Positions 23,866 to 32,978 of a stretch of 36,406 nucleotides of DNA are shown here, piece by piece. Numbering within the stretch: position 1 is the first letter of the stretch; every line of letters starts with the position of its first letter. Under the pieces are notes generated by a model. The model was given only the letters and a program-made list of their open reading frames with translations, had not been told where the DNA came from and did not search any database. The DNA is taken from the NCBI GenBank assembly GCA_945860375.1, contig CAMAQR010000037.1, positions 1-36,406 on the forward strand, in the 5' to 3' direction. The position numbers and the translations under genes are program-made. This stretch comes from Pseudorhodobacter antarcticus. Lineage in GTDB: Bacteria > Pseudomonadota > Alphaproteobacteria > Rhodobacterales > Rhodobacteraceae.

Positions 23866-25167
23866 ATGATGAGGTTAAGGACACTTACCGCTGGTTTGCT
23901 CATGAGCACCTGGTTGGCGAGCAGCGTATTGGCTCAGGATGTCGCGGCGCTCGATGCCGAGATTGCAGCGGTCAGCGCTCAAATCACTGAAGTGGATGCG
24001 GCAATCGCCAGCTTTGATGGGGGTCTGATCCGCAGCCTGGCCCAAGCACGTCGGGAGGCACTGCTCCTCCTCCGGACTGTCCTCGAAAGCCGAAAGCAGG
24101 CAGCAGCAGGTGAGGTGCCACTAGAGGTCACCCTACCGGCGGTACAGCCCGACCCCAAACGCGCGGAAGAACTCCTCGGAGAGATGGCCGCGCAGCAAGC
24201 GCGCGTCGAGGAGGCAGAACAGGAGGCCGCGACTGTGGGCGGTCTGATCCAGGCCATCGCCTTGAGCCGGGTCGAAACCGAAAAGCTCACGCTTGCCCAG
24301 TTGCAGATGGCTTATGTGCAGGCGCGCTATGGCATCGCGTTTCCAGTGCCGTCCGCGGTCAGCGCGGCGCCCGAAGCTCCTACCGCAACGGGGTCAGCAG
24401 AACCCAGGGCAAGCTCTGCAGACGGCGCTGTCGATGCGGCGCGTCCTTGGGCAGACCCCGATCACCCTGAGATCGACTATAGCCTGCAGCCCTTTGAGCA
24501 GGCGCACGCCGATGGGCACAGGATTTCAGGCTGGTGGGTCATCGAAGAGGAACGCGCCGCAATCGATGACAGCCCTCGAGTGGTCGCCATAAACTATTCG
24601 GCATTTGACCCCAGAAGCTACGGGGGAGTGACTGGCCTCATAGCCCAGTGCCGCGAGGGCGAGACCTCTATTGTGTTCGTCCAGGACGAATTCCTGATGA
24701 GCGACTTCAGAAGAAACTCCTTCGAGATAAATTATCGCATCGACGAAGCCCCCGCTCAATCGACGCGATGGGGCGAACTCACCTCAAACAAAGGGGCAGG
24801 CCTTTTCGGATCGGGAGCAGAAGGGTTTTTACGCGGACTGTACGGTGCAGAGGTCTTCTTTATCCGAGTTACCGACGGCAACGGCCAGCGCCACGATGCA
24901 GAGTTTGACCTCGCAGGCGTCAAAGACGCAATCGACGCCGTCGCGGGGGCCTGCGGCTGGTCGACGCTGGAACTGTCGCGCGATGACTATCGGGCCATTC
25001 AGACAATGCTGAACGCCGGGGGCTTCAATGCTGGGACGCCTGACGGCGTCTGGGGCACGGGGTCGCGCGATGCTCTTCGAGCATTTCAGGAGCAAAACGG
25101 CCTGCCGACAACCGGCGCGCCAGACCGTGCAACGCTGGAGGCGCTGGGCGTTTCAGCCGGCGAATAA
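23866..25167 (+). CDS. periplasmic VasI-like protein with coiled coil and peptidoglycan-binding domain
   Basis: The protein has 433 aa from the ATG at 23866, chosen because ACGGAG lies about 8 bases ahead; ATGs at 23860 and 23869 are in the same frame. A signal peptide ends in SSVLA-Q. Residues about 25-150 are a coiled coil. Residues about 220-360 ([42 protein letters not shown], then [10 protein letters not shown]) resemble VasI, the type VI secretion-associated family. The last 60 residues form a PG_binding_1 domain ([20 protein letters not shown], then [15 protein letters not shown]). No other secretion genes are nearby, so it is more likely an envelope protein than part of a secretion machine. 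Confidence 0.7.
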   Translation: MMRLRTLTAGLLMSTWLASSVLAQDVAALDAEIAAVSAQITEVDAAIASFDGGLIRSLAQARREALLLLRTVLESRKQAAAGEVPLEVTLPAVQPDPKRAEELLGEMAAQQARVEEAEQEAATVGGLIQAIALSRVETEKLTLAQLQMAYVQARYGIAFPVPSAVSAAPEAPTATGSAEPRASSADGAVDAARPWADPDHPEIDYSLQPFEQAHADGHRISGWWVIEEERAAIDDSPRVVAINYSAFDPRSYGGVTGLIAQCREGETSIVFVQDEFLMSDFRRNSFEINYRIDEAPAQSTRWGELTSNKGAGLFGSGAEGFLRGLYGAEVFFIRVTDGNGQRHDAEFDLAGVKDAIDAVAGACGWSTLELSRDDYRAIQTMLNAGGFNAGTPDGVWGTGSRDALRAFQEQNGLPTTGAPDRATLEALGVSAGE

Positions 25168-25205
25168 GCCGCCTTTCCAAATCAATTGTCAAAAAGGAAC
25201 ATGAC

Positions 25206-25352
25206 ATGGAATTCATCATCGCGGGCGCGATCGTATTTGGCGTTATCGGCATCTTTGTGGACGGCGCACGCGGCGCGATCTGGGGCGTCGTGCTCGGGCC
25301 CATCGGACTGATCATCGCTGCCATCCTGAAAACTAAGAAAAGTCAGGATTGA
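25206..25352 (+). CDS. 48-aa two-helix membrane protein
   Basis: The protein begins [17 protein letters not shown] and has a second hydrophobic stretch ([18 protein letters not shown]) before a basic end (KTKKSQD). The two membrane segments are joined by a short DGARG loop. AGGAA lies about 8 bases ahead of the ATG, and the gap to the VasI-like gene is 38 bases. Function unknown. It may be the last gene of the envelope transcript and converges with the exonuclease gene, whose stop is 19 bases away. Confidence 0.6.
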   Translation: MEFIIAGAIVFGVIGIFVDGARGAIWGVVLGPIGLIIAAILKTKKSQD

Positions 25353-25371
25353 CCGCTGCGAGAGTTATGGG

Positions 25372-26778
25372 TCAGACCGAACTCTCGCTCATCGCGACAG
25401 CAAATGCGCGGGCGCTCCATCGCTCAATGAAATCTGTGATCGCATTCAGTTCAGCGGGAGACGCGGCATCCTGCAATAGAAGCGCATCGATCGCTGCCCT
25501 CGCTTTGGCCACGGTCATCCATTCTGTTTCCGGCACGTCATCCGCGGACCACTTCTCGCGTAAGTACGCGTTGAACCGCGTCGTCTCCTCGGTGCTTAAG
25601 AGTGCGGGGCTGTGGAACGCCACCAGTCGCCGCCCCAGCTGACGAAGGCGCGGATCTGAAAGGCTGGCCACGATTTCCTGTCGCCGCGGCCAGTCGGCCC
25701 GTTGGAATTCCTGAAGGAGCTGCTTGTCAGCGTTCGAGTAGAACGCGCCATAGATCTGTTTTTCGACGGGTTTCGACGGCGCCTCGGGATCCTCGACAAA
25801 ACGCGCCGCCATCGCAGCGCCAACTCTCCGCCGAAACTCCGGGGCATCCGCAATGATCGCGGCGCGGCGCAGATGCTCGGCGCTGGGCGCGGGCAGATCA
25901 AGCAGTGCCGGCGCTTTGTTCGTGGAAATGCCGCGGATGATCTTCGGCGTGCCATCCACCGCTGCAAACAACGCCTCATCCGAGGCAGCGATCAGTTCTG
26001 CCGGGTCGGACGCATCGAGATCAAAGAACGCCGCCTGCCCAGCATTGCCCTGTGAGTAACCGCAGAAGCAGCCTGTATAGGCGCGGGGCTCACCGCCGCC
26101 GAAACGTGTCACGAGCTGAAGCGGACGGAAGGTTTCGAGCTTGCCTTGCACCTGCGCTTTGTGAGCCGCCTGCAGCAGCTCCGCCCAGAGCGCTGGGCTC
26201 CTGGTCGCAAACTGACGGGCCAAATGGATGGTCGCCTCGACGTCACCAAGCGCGTCGTGGGCGTTGTGTGCATTGAACCCGTTGGCAGGCGCAAGCCGGT
26301 CAAGCTTGAAGCTCCGCCGCCCCGTATCATCGGTTGGCCAGGCGAAGAGATCCGGATCACGTACGAAGGCGGCGTACACGGCGGGCAGAATGTCGAAGCG
26401 GCTGTTGCCGTTGAACTGCGTGGCGTAAACGTTCGGCATGAGGTTCTGATAGAAAGTCTGCCGCAGGACCTCTTCGTCAAACTTCATCGTGTTGTAGCCG
26501 ACCCAGATCGAGGGCGACCAGCGTTGGGTCAATTCGGCCACCTGCTGCGCGAAGTCCAGCAGTGACGGCAGACTTGGATCGATCAAGTAATCTGGCGTGA
26601 CACGCGTGACAATGAGCGCCTGTGGCGAGGGCAGGATATGCGGCGCCAGGCGGCAACGGATATTGATCCGCGCCTTTTCAACAAATGCCTCATCCGTCCA
26701 GATCGCTGCGAACTGCAGCGGCTGGTCGAACTCCGGCGAGATGCCGGTGGTTTCAAGGTCGTAGAAGACGAAATCCAT
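25372..26778 (-). CDS. sbcB: exodeoxyribonuclease I
   Basis: The protein has 468 aa, close to the usual 475. The N-terminal DEDDh exonuclease domain starts FYDLETTGISPEFDQPLQF (residues 4-22). WVGYNTMKFDEEVLRQTFYQN and HNAHDALGDVEATIHLA (DEDDh motifs with catalytic His/Asp) follow. The rest fits the ExoI SH3-like and helical C-terminal domains. The enzyme degrades single-stranded DNA 3' to 5' and acts in mismatch repair and recombination; nucleases of this type also limit phage and plasmid replication intermediates. It stands alone between the envelope genes and Hachiman. The ribosome binding site is weak. Confidence 0.85.
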   Translation of the reverse strand: MDFVFYDLETTGISPEFDQPLQFAAIWTDEAFVEKARINIRCRLAPHILPSPQALIVTRVTPDYLIDPSLPSLLDFAQQVAELTQRWSPSIWVGYNTMKFDEEVLRQTFYQNLMPNVYATQFNGNSRFDILPAVYAAFVRDPDLFAWPTDDTGRRSFKLDRLAPANGFNAHNAHDALGDVEATIHLARQFATRSPALWAELLQAAHKAQVQGKLETFRPLQLVTRFGGGEPRAYTGCFCGYSQGNAGQAAFFDLDASDPAELIAASDEALFAAVDGTPKIIRGISTNKAPALLDLPAPSAEHLRRAAIIADAPEFRRRVGAAMAARFVEDPEAPSKPVEKQIYGAFYSNADKQLLQEFQRADWPRRQEIVASLSDPRLRQLGRRLVAFHSPALLSTEETTRFNAYLREKWSADDVPETEWMTVAKARAAIDALLLQDAASPAELNAITDFIERWSARAFAVAMSESSV

Positions 26779-26957
26779 GTGACCAAGCCTACCGCGCTTC
26801 TGCCATACGATCCACAGGACAACGGCGGCATCAGCTCAGTCACATTGGGCGGAGAGCGGCCTGACAGCAGCGCTCCTTGGCGGCAACAGCATCTGGTGAA
26901 AGCCGCCAATCGATGCACGGGCGCAAGTGCAGACAAAGCGCAGCTTACTCTCTTAGG

Positions 26958-26986
26958 TTGCACCGATCACGCGCGACAACTAGGTT
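26958..26986 (+). promoter_or_regulatory. candidate promoter of hamAB
   Basis: TTGCAC (26958-26963) and TAGGTT (26981-26986) are 17 bases apart, giving a start near 26993 and a leader of about 34 bases before the hamA GTG. The -10 is a weak match. The 248-base gap between sbcB and hamA holds nothing else I can recognise. Confidence 0.35.
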
Positions 26987-27026
26987 TCAGAAACTATGAA
27001 TTTCGCAGAGTGTTGGAGATTCTTCG

Positions 27027-27842
27027 GTGCCGAGGCCCGGACACTTGGATTGGTTGATTGATACTGGCGAACGCCAAGCGACAGCTTGCGGGCGCGAGAT
27101 AGAAATTTGGGAACTCACTCCCCAAGAGGACGATGCCGTTTTGTCAGCTTGGGCCGCCCACTTTCGTCATCACTATATTTCAGACCAAGACCTTCCGATC
27201 ATGGTCGATGGAACCGGCCTGACCAATGCAGAATACCTGCGTCAGACCCTATTGCCTGATCGGACACAGACACCGGGCCCAAGTCTGCGCTCTGGCGACT
27301 TCGGAGAGATACTGGTCGCGGATTACATCGAATATATTCTCGGCTACTGGTGTCCCCGCGAGCTGCGCTATCAGGAGCGCTGGAACCGCAATGACTCGAC
27401 CAAAGGGTGCGATGTCATCGGCTTCAAATTCGTCGCTAACGGGCAGACCAGCCCAAACGATGAACTCTTTATCTTCGAGGCGAAATCCGGAATGTCACCT
27501 GCGGCAAACAATCGTTTGCAGGACGCCATCACTGATAGCGACAAAGACAAACTTCGGGAAGCCATGAGCCTAAACGCCATCAAGCAGAAATTCGTCACGC
27601 GCGGTGCGATGGACGACGCCAATCGCGTGAGGCGCTTTCAGAATATGGCCGACAGGCCATTCCGGCGCATCAATGGCGCAGCAGCTATTCTCGACGATGC
27701 TGTGTTCGAGGCGACCGAACTGACCTCCGCCGACGCATCGGCGCATCACAACGCGGCGAACATGCGGCTTATCGTCATCAAGGGACCGTCCCTGATGACA
27801 TTGATCCACGCTCTCTATGAAAGGGCGGCGGATGAAGCCTGA
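27027..27842 (+). CDS. hamA: Hachiman nuclease subunit HamA
   Basis: The protein has 271 aa from a GTG with GGAG about 9 bases upstream. It matches the HamA (DUF1837) family: SGDFGEILVADYIEYILGYW (residues 89-108), then KGCDVIGFKF with D129, then LFIFEAKSGM with E151 and K153. These form a PD-(D/E)xK-type nuclease site with all key residues present. In Hachiman, HamA is held inactive by the HamB helicase and degrades DNA once HamB senses damaged or invading DNA. The end overlaps hamB by 11 bases. Subunit and partner are both recognisable, so the call is firm. Confidence 0.9.
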   Translation: MPRPGHLDWLIDTGERQATACGREIEIWELTPQEDDAVLSAWAAHFRHHYISDQDLPIMVDGTGLTNAEYLRQTLLPDRTQTPGPSLRSGDFGEILVADYIEYILGYWCPRELRYQERWNRNDSTKGCDVIGFKFVANGQTSPNDELFIFEAKSGMSPAANNRLQDAITDSDKDKLREAMSLNAIKQKFVTRGAMDDANRVRRFQNMADRPFRRINGAAAILDDAVFEATELTSADASAHHNAANMRLIVIKGPSLMTLIHALYERAADEA

Positions 27843-30800
27843 AGCCAGCGCCCGCAACATCCTCTCGACTACACGCGCCCGCGCAAAAATGCGGGAGTTC
27901 CGCGTCGCTGAGGGCGATTTCAACCAGCTTCCCCGTGATCCCGCCATCCTCTTCGGACTGGCGATTGCAATCCTCGGCGACGTGGCCGCCACCGTCGCAG
28001 ATCAGATTGGCGGTGAATTATTGGGTGCTCAGCAAGCCCTCCCGATGCCGCCCGGCTGGGAAGGCGACCACGCCGACCCGCAGGGCTCGCTCCATTTCGC
28101 GTCCATTTTTTTCGACGCCTATATTAATGCTGAGTTGGATGTCGAGCTGACGCCAGAGCTGTCGCTGCTATGCGCCGCGACCTATTACATCGAGGGCAGC
28201 GTCGGCAGCGCTGCGGTTGTTGTCCGTTACATGGACCAGCCCGAACTTGAAATAGCCGGCGGGCTCGGCTTCCTCCTCTACGCGATCCTGGATAACAAGT
28301 TTGCCGTGATTGACGCGCAGCATGATCATCTGGAGCGGACGACTGCGCTTCTCGGCGCATTGTCCGCATTCTTCCGCCTTGAGGGAGACGCCGGACAGGT
28401 AGCCGCCGCTATCGGCGAATTGCGTAATTACTTCCACGCAAACGGCTCACCGCGTGAATTGCTTTATGCGGATGTCATCGGCGCAGTCTGCGCTCTCAAG
28501 CTGCGGAATGCGGCTCGGACCATTCTTCCATCCGCATCCGGCCTCGACGCGGAGTTGTGGCAACCGGCGCTCGCGAAGCCGCGCTTCCCGATCGAGCTTT
28601 GGCCCGCCCAGCAGCGAATTGCTGATGCTGGGGTGCTTGGGGGAAGATCGGCCGTTATCCAGATGCCGACCAGTGCCGGTAAGACGCGCGCGACCGAGCT
28701 AATCATCCGTTCGGCCTTTCTCTCCCGACGGGCACACCTGGCGGTGATCGTCGCCCCGTATCGTTCGCTTTGCCACGATATTCGAGGCGATCTAGTCACC
28801 GCCTTTAACGGCGAGAATATTCGGCTCGATGAGGCCTCGGACTCCTATCAGTTCGACCTCACGCTTGATGCCCTCTTCGCCGCCGATTCAGTGTTGATCG
28901 TCACGCCCGAAAAGCTGCTCTACATGCTCCGGCGCGCTCCCGATCTCGCGGAGCGGATCGGCCTAATGATCTATGATGAAGGCCACCAGTTCGATGGTAT
29001 GGCGCGCGGGCCGACCTATGAGCTTTTGCTCACGTCACTCCGCATGGCGCTACGTGCCGAGACGCAGGTTATCCTGATCTCGGCCGTTATCGGCAACGCA
29101 GGCGTTGTGGCGGAATGGCTGATCGGCGACCGCGAAGCGGTCCTCGATGGCGCCGGTCTCTTGCCGACGACCAAAAGCATCGCGTTCTCGAGTTGGCAGG
29201 ACCAGCGTGGGCGTCTTGAATATGTGGACCCACAAGATCCCGCCGATCGCGAGTTCTTCGTGCCGCGTATCATCTCGGACACTCTTCTTCAACCTCGGCC
29301 GCGTGAGCGGACGGAGAAGCGTTTTCCAGAGAAATCGGGCAGCGAAGTGGGCCTGTTCCTTGGCCTTCACGTCGTCAGAAATGGTAGTGTCGCAGTCTTC
29401 TGTGGGCGAAAGGACAGCGTGATCACCATTTGTAAGCGCGCAGTTGAGTTGGCCGGGCGCAACTTCGCAGTCGAATGGCCAGCCGCATTCTCCGACGCCC
29501 AGGAGGTGGAAGCGATCCGACTCCTAGCTGAGCTTCAGCTTGGCGTTGACGCTCCGGCGACGCAGGCGGCGCGCCTCGGCGTCTTCGCGCACAGTGCCGA
29601 CACGCCGCATGGCATCCGCCTTGCGATCGAGCACGCCATGAAGTTCAACCGCGCGAAGTTCGTGGTCTGTACATCAACCCTCGCCCAAGGCGTCAATTTC
29701 CCCCTGAGGTACCTGATCGTCACGACCACCCAGCAAGGGGGGGAGGGCATCCTCGTTCGCGACTTCCATAACCTGATGGGGCGCGCCGGACGGGCGGGTA
29801 TGCACACCGAGGGCAGCGTCATTTTCTCGACGCCAACTATCTACGACCAGCGCCAGCAATTCGGTCGCGGTCGGCGCAACTGGCAGGACACCGTGAGATT
29901 GCTAGATGCCACCAACTCGGAACCGTCAGGCAGCTCCATTCTGGCGTTGTTCGAGCCTTACACCCAGCGCGGTACCGCCATTGTGCTGGAGATCCAGCCG
30001 GAATGGCTGGACCTTGCATTCGCCGATGCGGCGAAGATCGAGAAAGTTGTGGACGACGCCCTCGCTATAGAGCCGAATATAGGCCATGCGGATTTCCGCA
30101 GGTTCATCGAAGGACGGGCTCGCGCCGTCCAGAATATCGCGGCCTTCCTCGTCGCGAACATGACTTTCGCCGAGGGCGAGGACGCCGCCGAGCGGATCGC
30201 GGAGTTGGCAGCCAATACGCTCGCCTATCATCTCGCCGCTGATGACACGAAGCCCCGCCTCATTGAAGTGTTCCGGGCAATCGGGGCATCCATCGCTGCA
30301 AATACGGATGGCGATCAGCGGGCCATTATCCGGCGCTCGCCCCTGCCGCCAGCCGCTATCGCGGAGCTGCAGACGTGGCTTACCGAGAATCTGCCAGCCC
30401 TTCGGGCAGCCGCTGCTGACAATCGGCTTCTTGACGAAATTGCGCCCATCGCGCTTCGCTTTGCCTCCTCACGTAAGATCACCACCATCACTAGTCAGGA
30501 GGTGATCCCCCGCACCCTCCGTGAATGGGTGGCCGGGAACAGCTATGCGCGCATCCTTGCAACACTCGTGGAGGCGGATGCGCGGGTCGGCGGGCGACGC
30601 CGCAGACCCACGGTCGAAGACGTCTTGGCGCTTTGCGAAGGCGGCTTCGGCTACGACGTGGCGATGATCGTCGCCTCGATCGCCGACCTAGCCGAGGAGC
30701 TGGACGAGGCCCTGTATAATGCTGCCTCGTTGCTCCAGCGGCAGATTAAGACGGGGCTGACGGAGCAGGCCGCACTCGCCTTCCATGAGGCGGGCTTCGC

Positions 30801-30966
30801 GGACCGTCATGTCGCCGCATTCCTCGGGCTGCTCTGGCCACTTGCGATCGATCGCGGTGGAGTCCGTGCCGCCTGCCAGCAGGAGGCTGTTATCCGGCCC
30901 GCCCTGCTTCCGTTACCGAGCTTTTTTACCGCCATCGCAGCCGAACTTGGCGGATGGGCGGCCTGA
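27832..30966 (+). CDS. hamB: Hachiman helicase subunit HamB
   Basis: The protein has 1044 aa from the ATG at 27832, with AAGGG about 8 bases upstream; an ATG at 27817 in the same frame is possible. Residues about 1-260 are a helical N-terminal region. The helicase core follows: IQMPTSAGKTRATE near 283 (Walker A), IYDEGHQFDG near 383 (DEAH-type box), VCTSTLAQGVNFP near 615 and NLMGRAGRAGMH near 650 (motif VI). A long helical C-terminal part completes it. HamB is a superfamily 2 DNA helicase that senses DNA ends or damage and controls HamA. The gene overlaps hamA, forming a two-gene operon. Confidence 0.9.
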   Translation: MKPEASARNILSTTRARAKMREFRVAEGDFNQLPRDPAILFGLAIAILGDVAATVADQIGGELLGAQQALPMPPGWEGDHADPQGSLHFASIFFDAYINAELDVELTPELSLLCAATYYIEGSVGSAAVVVRYMDQPELEIAGGLGFLLYAILDNKFAVIDAQHDHLERTTALLGALSAFFRLEGDAGQVAAAIGELRNYFHANGSPRELLYADVIGAVCALKLRNAARTILPSASGLDAELWQPALAKPRFPIELWPAQQRIADAGVLGGRSAVIQMPTSAGKTRATELIIRSAFLSRRAHLAVIVAPYRSLCHDIRGDLVTAFNGENIRLDEASDSYQFDLTLDALFAADSVLIVTPEKLLYMLRRAPDLAERIGLMIYDEGHQFDGMARGPTYELLLTSLRMALRAETQVILISAVIGNAGVVAEWLIGDREAVLDGAGLLPTTKSIAFSSWQDQRGRLEYVDPQDPADREFFVPRIISDTLLQPRPRERTEKRFPEKSGSEVGLFLGLHVVRNGSVAVFCGRKDSVITICKRAVELAGRNFAVEWPAAFSDAQEVEAIRLLAELQLGVDAPATQAARLGVFAHSADTPHGIRLAIEHAMKFNRAKFVVCTSTLAQGVNFPLRYLIVTTTQQGGEGILVRDFHNLMGRAGRAGMHTEGSVIFSTPTIYDQRQQFGRGRRNWQDTVRLLDATNSEPSGSSILALFEPYTQRGTAIVLEIQPEWLDLAFADAAKIEKVVDDALAIEPNIGHADFRRFIEGRARAVQNIAAFLVANMTFAEGEDAAERIAELAANTLAYHLAADDTKPRLIEVFRAIGASIAANTDGDQRAIIRRSPLPPAAIAELQTWLTENLPALRAAAADNRLLDEIAPIALRFASSRKITTITSQEVIPRTLREWVAGNSYARILATLVEADARVGGRRRRPTVEDVLALCEGGFGYDVAMIVASIADLAEELDEALYNAASLLQRQIKTGLTEQAALAFHEAGFADRHVAAFLGLLWPLAIDRGGVRAACQQEAVIRPALLPLPSFFTAIAAELGGWAA

Positions 30967-31078
30967 ATCTACTTCGTAGCTGGGCCCACGTCGGCGATTG
31001 CCAGGTCAGTATCGCTACGTCAAGCTTGAGTGACCGGTTTGAGGAAACGGGTCTACCGTGTCGACGCTATCTCGACCG

Positions 31079-31093
31079 GCGGCTCAGGGCCGC
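31079..31093. terminator. weak hairpin between convergent hamB and hipA
   Basis: GCGGC-TCAGG-GCCGC forms a 5-bp stem in the 144-base gap between the convergent stops. There is no T run, so it is at most a weak terminator. Confidence 0.2.
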
Positions 31094-31110
31094 TATCGGT
31101 CACCAACCCA

Positions 31111-32418
31111 CTACAGCCTCCCCGCCATGCGCAGCGCGTTTTCCTCGACGGCTTCGGCTGTCTGCACGACATATCCCTCTGTGGCACCCGGCAGCGCGGT
31201 CACGTCAGCCGTGACCTTCGACCTGTTCGCCACTATCGCGTCGACGATCTGCTGCACGCGGTTTTTCACATCGGTTGGGCGGTAGCCGATTTCGCGGGCG
31301 ATGGCTTCCCAATGTCGTCCTGCAACCATGTCCGGATTGCGCTTCTTGCCGTCGATAAACTGGGCGTAGGTCTTCACAACATGGGGCCAGGACAGCACCG
31401 TCGAGACGTCATAAAGCGGCGCCAGGCGCGGGGCGGCTCCTACCGGAAGGATCAGGGAGTAGTTCTTTGCATGCGCGTCGGTGTTGGCGACAAGTATGTT
31501 GAAGATGACCTGGTCCAGCAGCGCTAGGGCATCGCTCGCGCTGACGTGGCGGCCGGTTTCCAGAAGGGTCTTCAGATCGAGCCCAGGCAGCGTGCCGCGC
31601 TCATATTTTCGCCCGGGTGGCAGGCCATTAGCTTGGGCAAAGTCTTCCTGATGAAGACGGAGGAGCTGACCGCTCCGCCCTACCCTTCGATCATAGCGCA
31701 GCACACCGATGGCAGTTCGCTTCGACGACTGGAGGATCGTCGCCTGCGCAGCCTCGATGCCGATGGCCTGTGCCATGCGCAGGCACCAGACTTCGTTTTC
31801 GGTTATGCCGGGAAGATTGGGGTTGTCAGGCTTTACGATCAAGCTGGACGGCGCCCCGTTGAGGGGGACGGCGAGCACGTCACCTTCCTCAGGGAGACGC
31901 AGCACAGGCGCGCCGTTTGGGCCTAGAACGGCGAGCGCCGACTTCTTTTGGCCACCCGCCAGCGACTGTCGAACGCCCTCCTCGCCAACAAGAAACGGCC
32001 TGCGACCGAGATCCTCGAAGTGGCGCTCGAGCGCCAGAAGCGGATCGGCGGTGTCGTAGAAGCTGGTGAGCGGAGCATAGGCCCATAGCGCCCGATCCGT
32101 GGATGCGCCAAAGGACAGGGCACCGGCTGTGTCACCGCCGATCTCTGACAACACTGCCAACACGTCTGTCTGATCGAGGCCGAGAGACCGGGTGATAACC
32201 TGAAGCTGTTGTTCCTCTGGTAAGAGGTTCGCCAGCCAAGGGGAGATGACATCAGATGGATAGTGGTCGGCACGAAGCGGCATTGTGACAGACAAGGAGA
32301 ACGCCCCGGCTGTCTGCACCCAGCGATCTACATATCGCAAAGAGAGAGATCCATCAGCCGCAACGTCGACCTGCCCTACTGCCAGGTCATCAAACCAGAT
32401 GGGGACGGAGGCGGTCAC
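31111..32418 (-). CDS. hipA: HipA-type serine/threonine kinase toxin
   Basis: The protein has 435 aa, the usual HipA length. The N-terminal subdomain starts VPIWFDDLAVGQVDV and contains EIGGDTAGALSFG. The kinase core includes SSLIVKPDNP near 190 (nucleotide-binding lysine), VLRYDRRV, NTDAHAKNYSL near 315 (catalytic loop) and APLYDVST (metal-binding aspartate). HipA toxins phosphorylate glutamyl-tRNA synthetase or another tRNA synthetase and cause dormancy. The ATG overlaps the hipB stop (ATGA). All key motifs are present, so the toxin looks intact. Confidence 0.9.
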   Translation of the reverse strand: MTASVPIWFDDLAVGQVDVAADGSLSLRYVDRWVQTAGAFSLSVTMPLRADHYPSDVISPWLANLLPEEQQLQVITRSLGLDQTDVLAVLSEIGGDTAGALSFGASTDRALWAYAPLTSFYDTADPLLALERHFEDLGRRPFLVGEEGVRQSLAGGQKKSALAVLGPNGAPVLRLPEEGDVLAVPLNGAPSSLIVKPDNPNLPGITENEVWCLRMAQAIGIEAAQATILQSSKRTAIGVLRYDRRVGRSGQLLRLHQEDFAQANGLPPGRKYERGTLPGLDLKTLLETGRHVSASDALALLDQVIFNILVANTDAHAKNYSLILPVGAAPRLAPLYDVSTVLSWPHVVKTYAQFIDGKKRNPDMVAGRHWEAIAREIGYRPTDVKNRVQQIVDAIVANRSKVTADVTALPGATEGYVVQTAEAVEENALRMAGRL

Positions 32419-32705
32419 TGATACTCTCCGAGATCATAGCCCCCAGATGGCGCCGGAGCGCTGGGCTCGGCGACGCTAGAGCGATCCGCGACTAACGCCG
32501 CGAGGGGCGCGCGCAGGGCATCAGCGATCCGCTTGAGTGTCGTCAGCCGCGGATCGCGTTTTCCGGTTTCGATCAAGGACAAGGCAGGCGCGCTGATGCC
32601 AGTTAGCCGGGCTAGCTGCTCCAGGCTCAAACCCTGCGCCGCCCGGCTCTCGCGGATCCGGTGGCCAACATACATCAGCAGCTTCTTCTCGGCATCATCG
32701 ACCAT
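32415..32705 (-). CDS. hipB: HipB-type XRE antitoxin and repressor
   Basis: The protein has 96 aa from the ATG at 32705. A longer frame from 32753 would run through the promoter and first operator, so the inner start is preferred; AAGGTGG lies about 9 bases ahead. The helix-turn-helix of the XRE family spans about 14-66 (RIRESRAAQGLSLEQLARL, then GISAPALSLIETGKRDP). The C-terminus is Pro/Ala-rich with GGYDLGEYQ. It should neutralise HipA and repress the operon by binding the three upstream inverted repeats. Confidence 0.85.
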   Translation of the reverse strand: MVDDAEKKLLMYVGHRIRESRAAQGLSLEQLARLTGISAPALSLIETGKRDPRLTTLKRIADALRAPLAALVADRSSVAEPSAPAPSGGYDLGEYQ

Positions 32706-32716
32706 CTGTCGCCACC

Positions 32717-32732
32717 TTACCTTTTTCGGTAA
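32717..32732. promoter_or_regulatory. HipB operator O1
   Basis: TTACC-N6-GGTAA, a perfect inverted repeat covering the predicted transcription start and touching the -10 box. It is the best match of three sites. Confidence 0.65.
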
Positions 32733-32760
32733 AGATAGCACCAAGACGGACAACGCTCAA
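32732..32760 (-). promoter_or_regulatory. hipBA promoter
   Basis: On the minus strand TTGAGC (32760-32755) and TATCTT (32737-32732) are separated by exactly 17 bases. The promoter lies between operators O1 and O2, so bound HipB would block it. Confidence 0.65.
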
Positions 32761-32766
32761 GGCACC

Positions 32767-32782
32767 TTATCTTTAACGGTAA
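32767..32782. promoter_or_regulatory. HipB operator O2
   Basis: TTATC-N6-GGTAA, just upstream of the -35 box and exactly 50 bases from O1. Confidence 0.6.
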
Positions 32783-32816
32783 GATCGACACTGTAGAGCA
32801 GCACAGAGACCCACTC

Positions 32817-32832
32817 TTATCGAATAAGGTAA
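32817..32832. promoter_or_regulatory. HipB operator O3
   Basis: TTATC-N6-GGTAA, exactly 50 bases from O2 and 100 from O1. The even spacing supports co-operative binding or looping by HipB dimers. Confidence 0.55.
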
Positions 32833-32860
32833 GCGCCCGGGAGGGCCCAAATGGCTATCT

Positions 32861-32930
32861 TGGTGCGGTTGAATGCCCGCGAATGCGGGCCGATGCACGC
32901 CAGTGCAGACGGCTGCGGGCGAATGCGATT
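32861..32930. repeat. degenerate 10-bp tandem repeat, seven units
   Basis: Seven successive 10-base units keep TGC at positions 4-6; the clearest are GAATGCCCGC, GAATGCGGGC, CGATGCACGC, CAGTGCAGAC and GGCTGCGGGC. Two adjoining units also form a perfect hairpin, GCCCGC-GAAT-GCGGGC (32875-32890). The array lies between hip operator O3 and the tRNA hairpin. No coding sequence is seen. Function unknown. Confidence 0.5.
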
Positions 32931-32978
32931 TTTCTTGTGGGGTGTTGATGTGGCGTTGATGTAAACGCGCACGCGCAA

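Noticed and set aside
23866..25167. Part of a type VI secretion cluster
   Set aside because: Only a VasI-like domain is present; no Tss genes lie nearby.
32861..32930. CRISPR-like array
   Set aside because: The units are 10 bp, directly adjoining and degenerate, with no spacers or cas genes.
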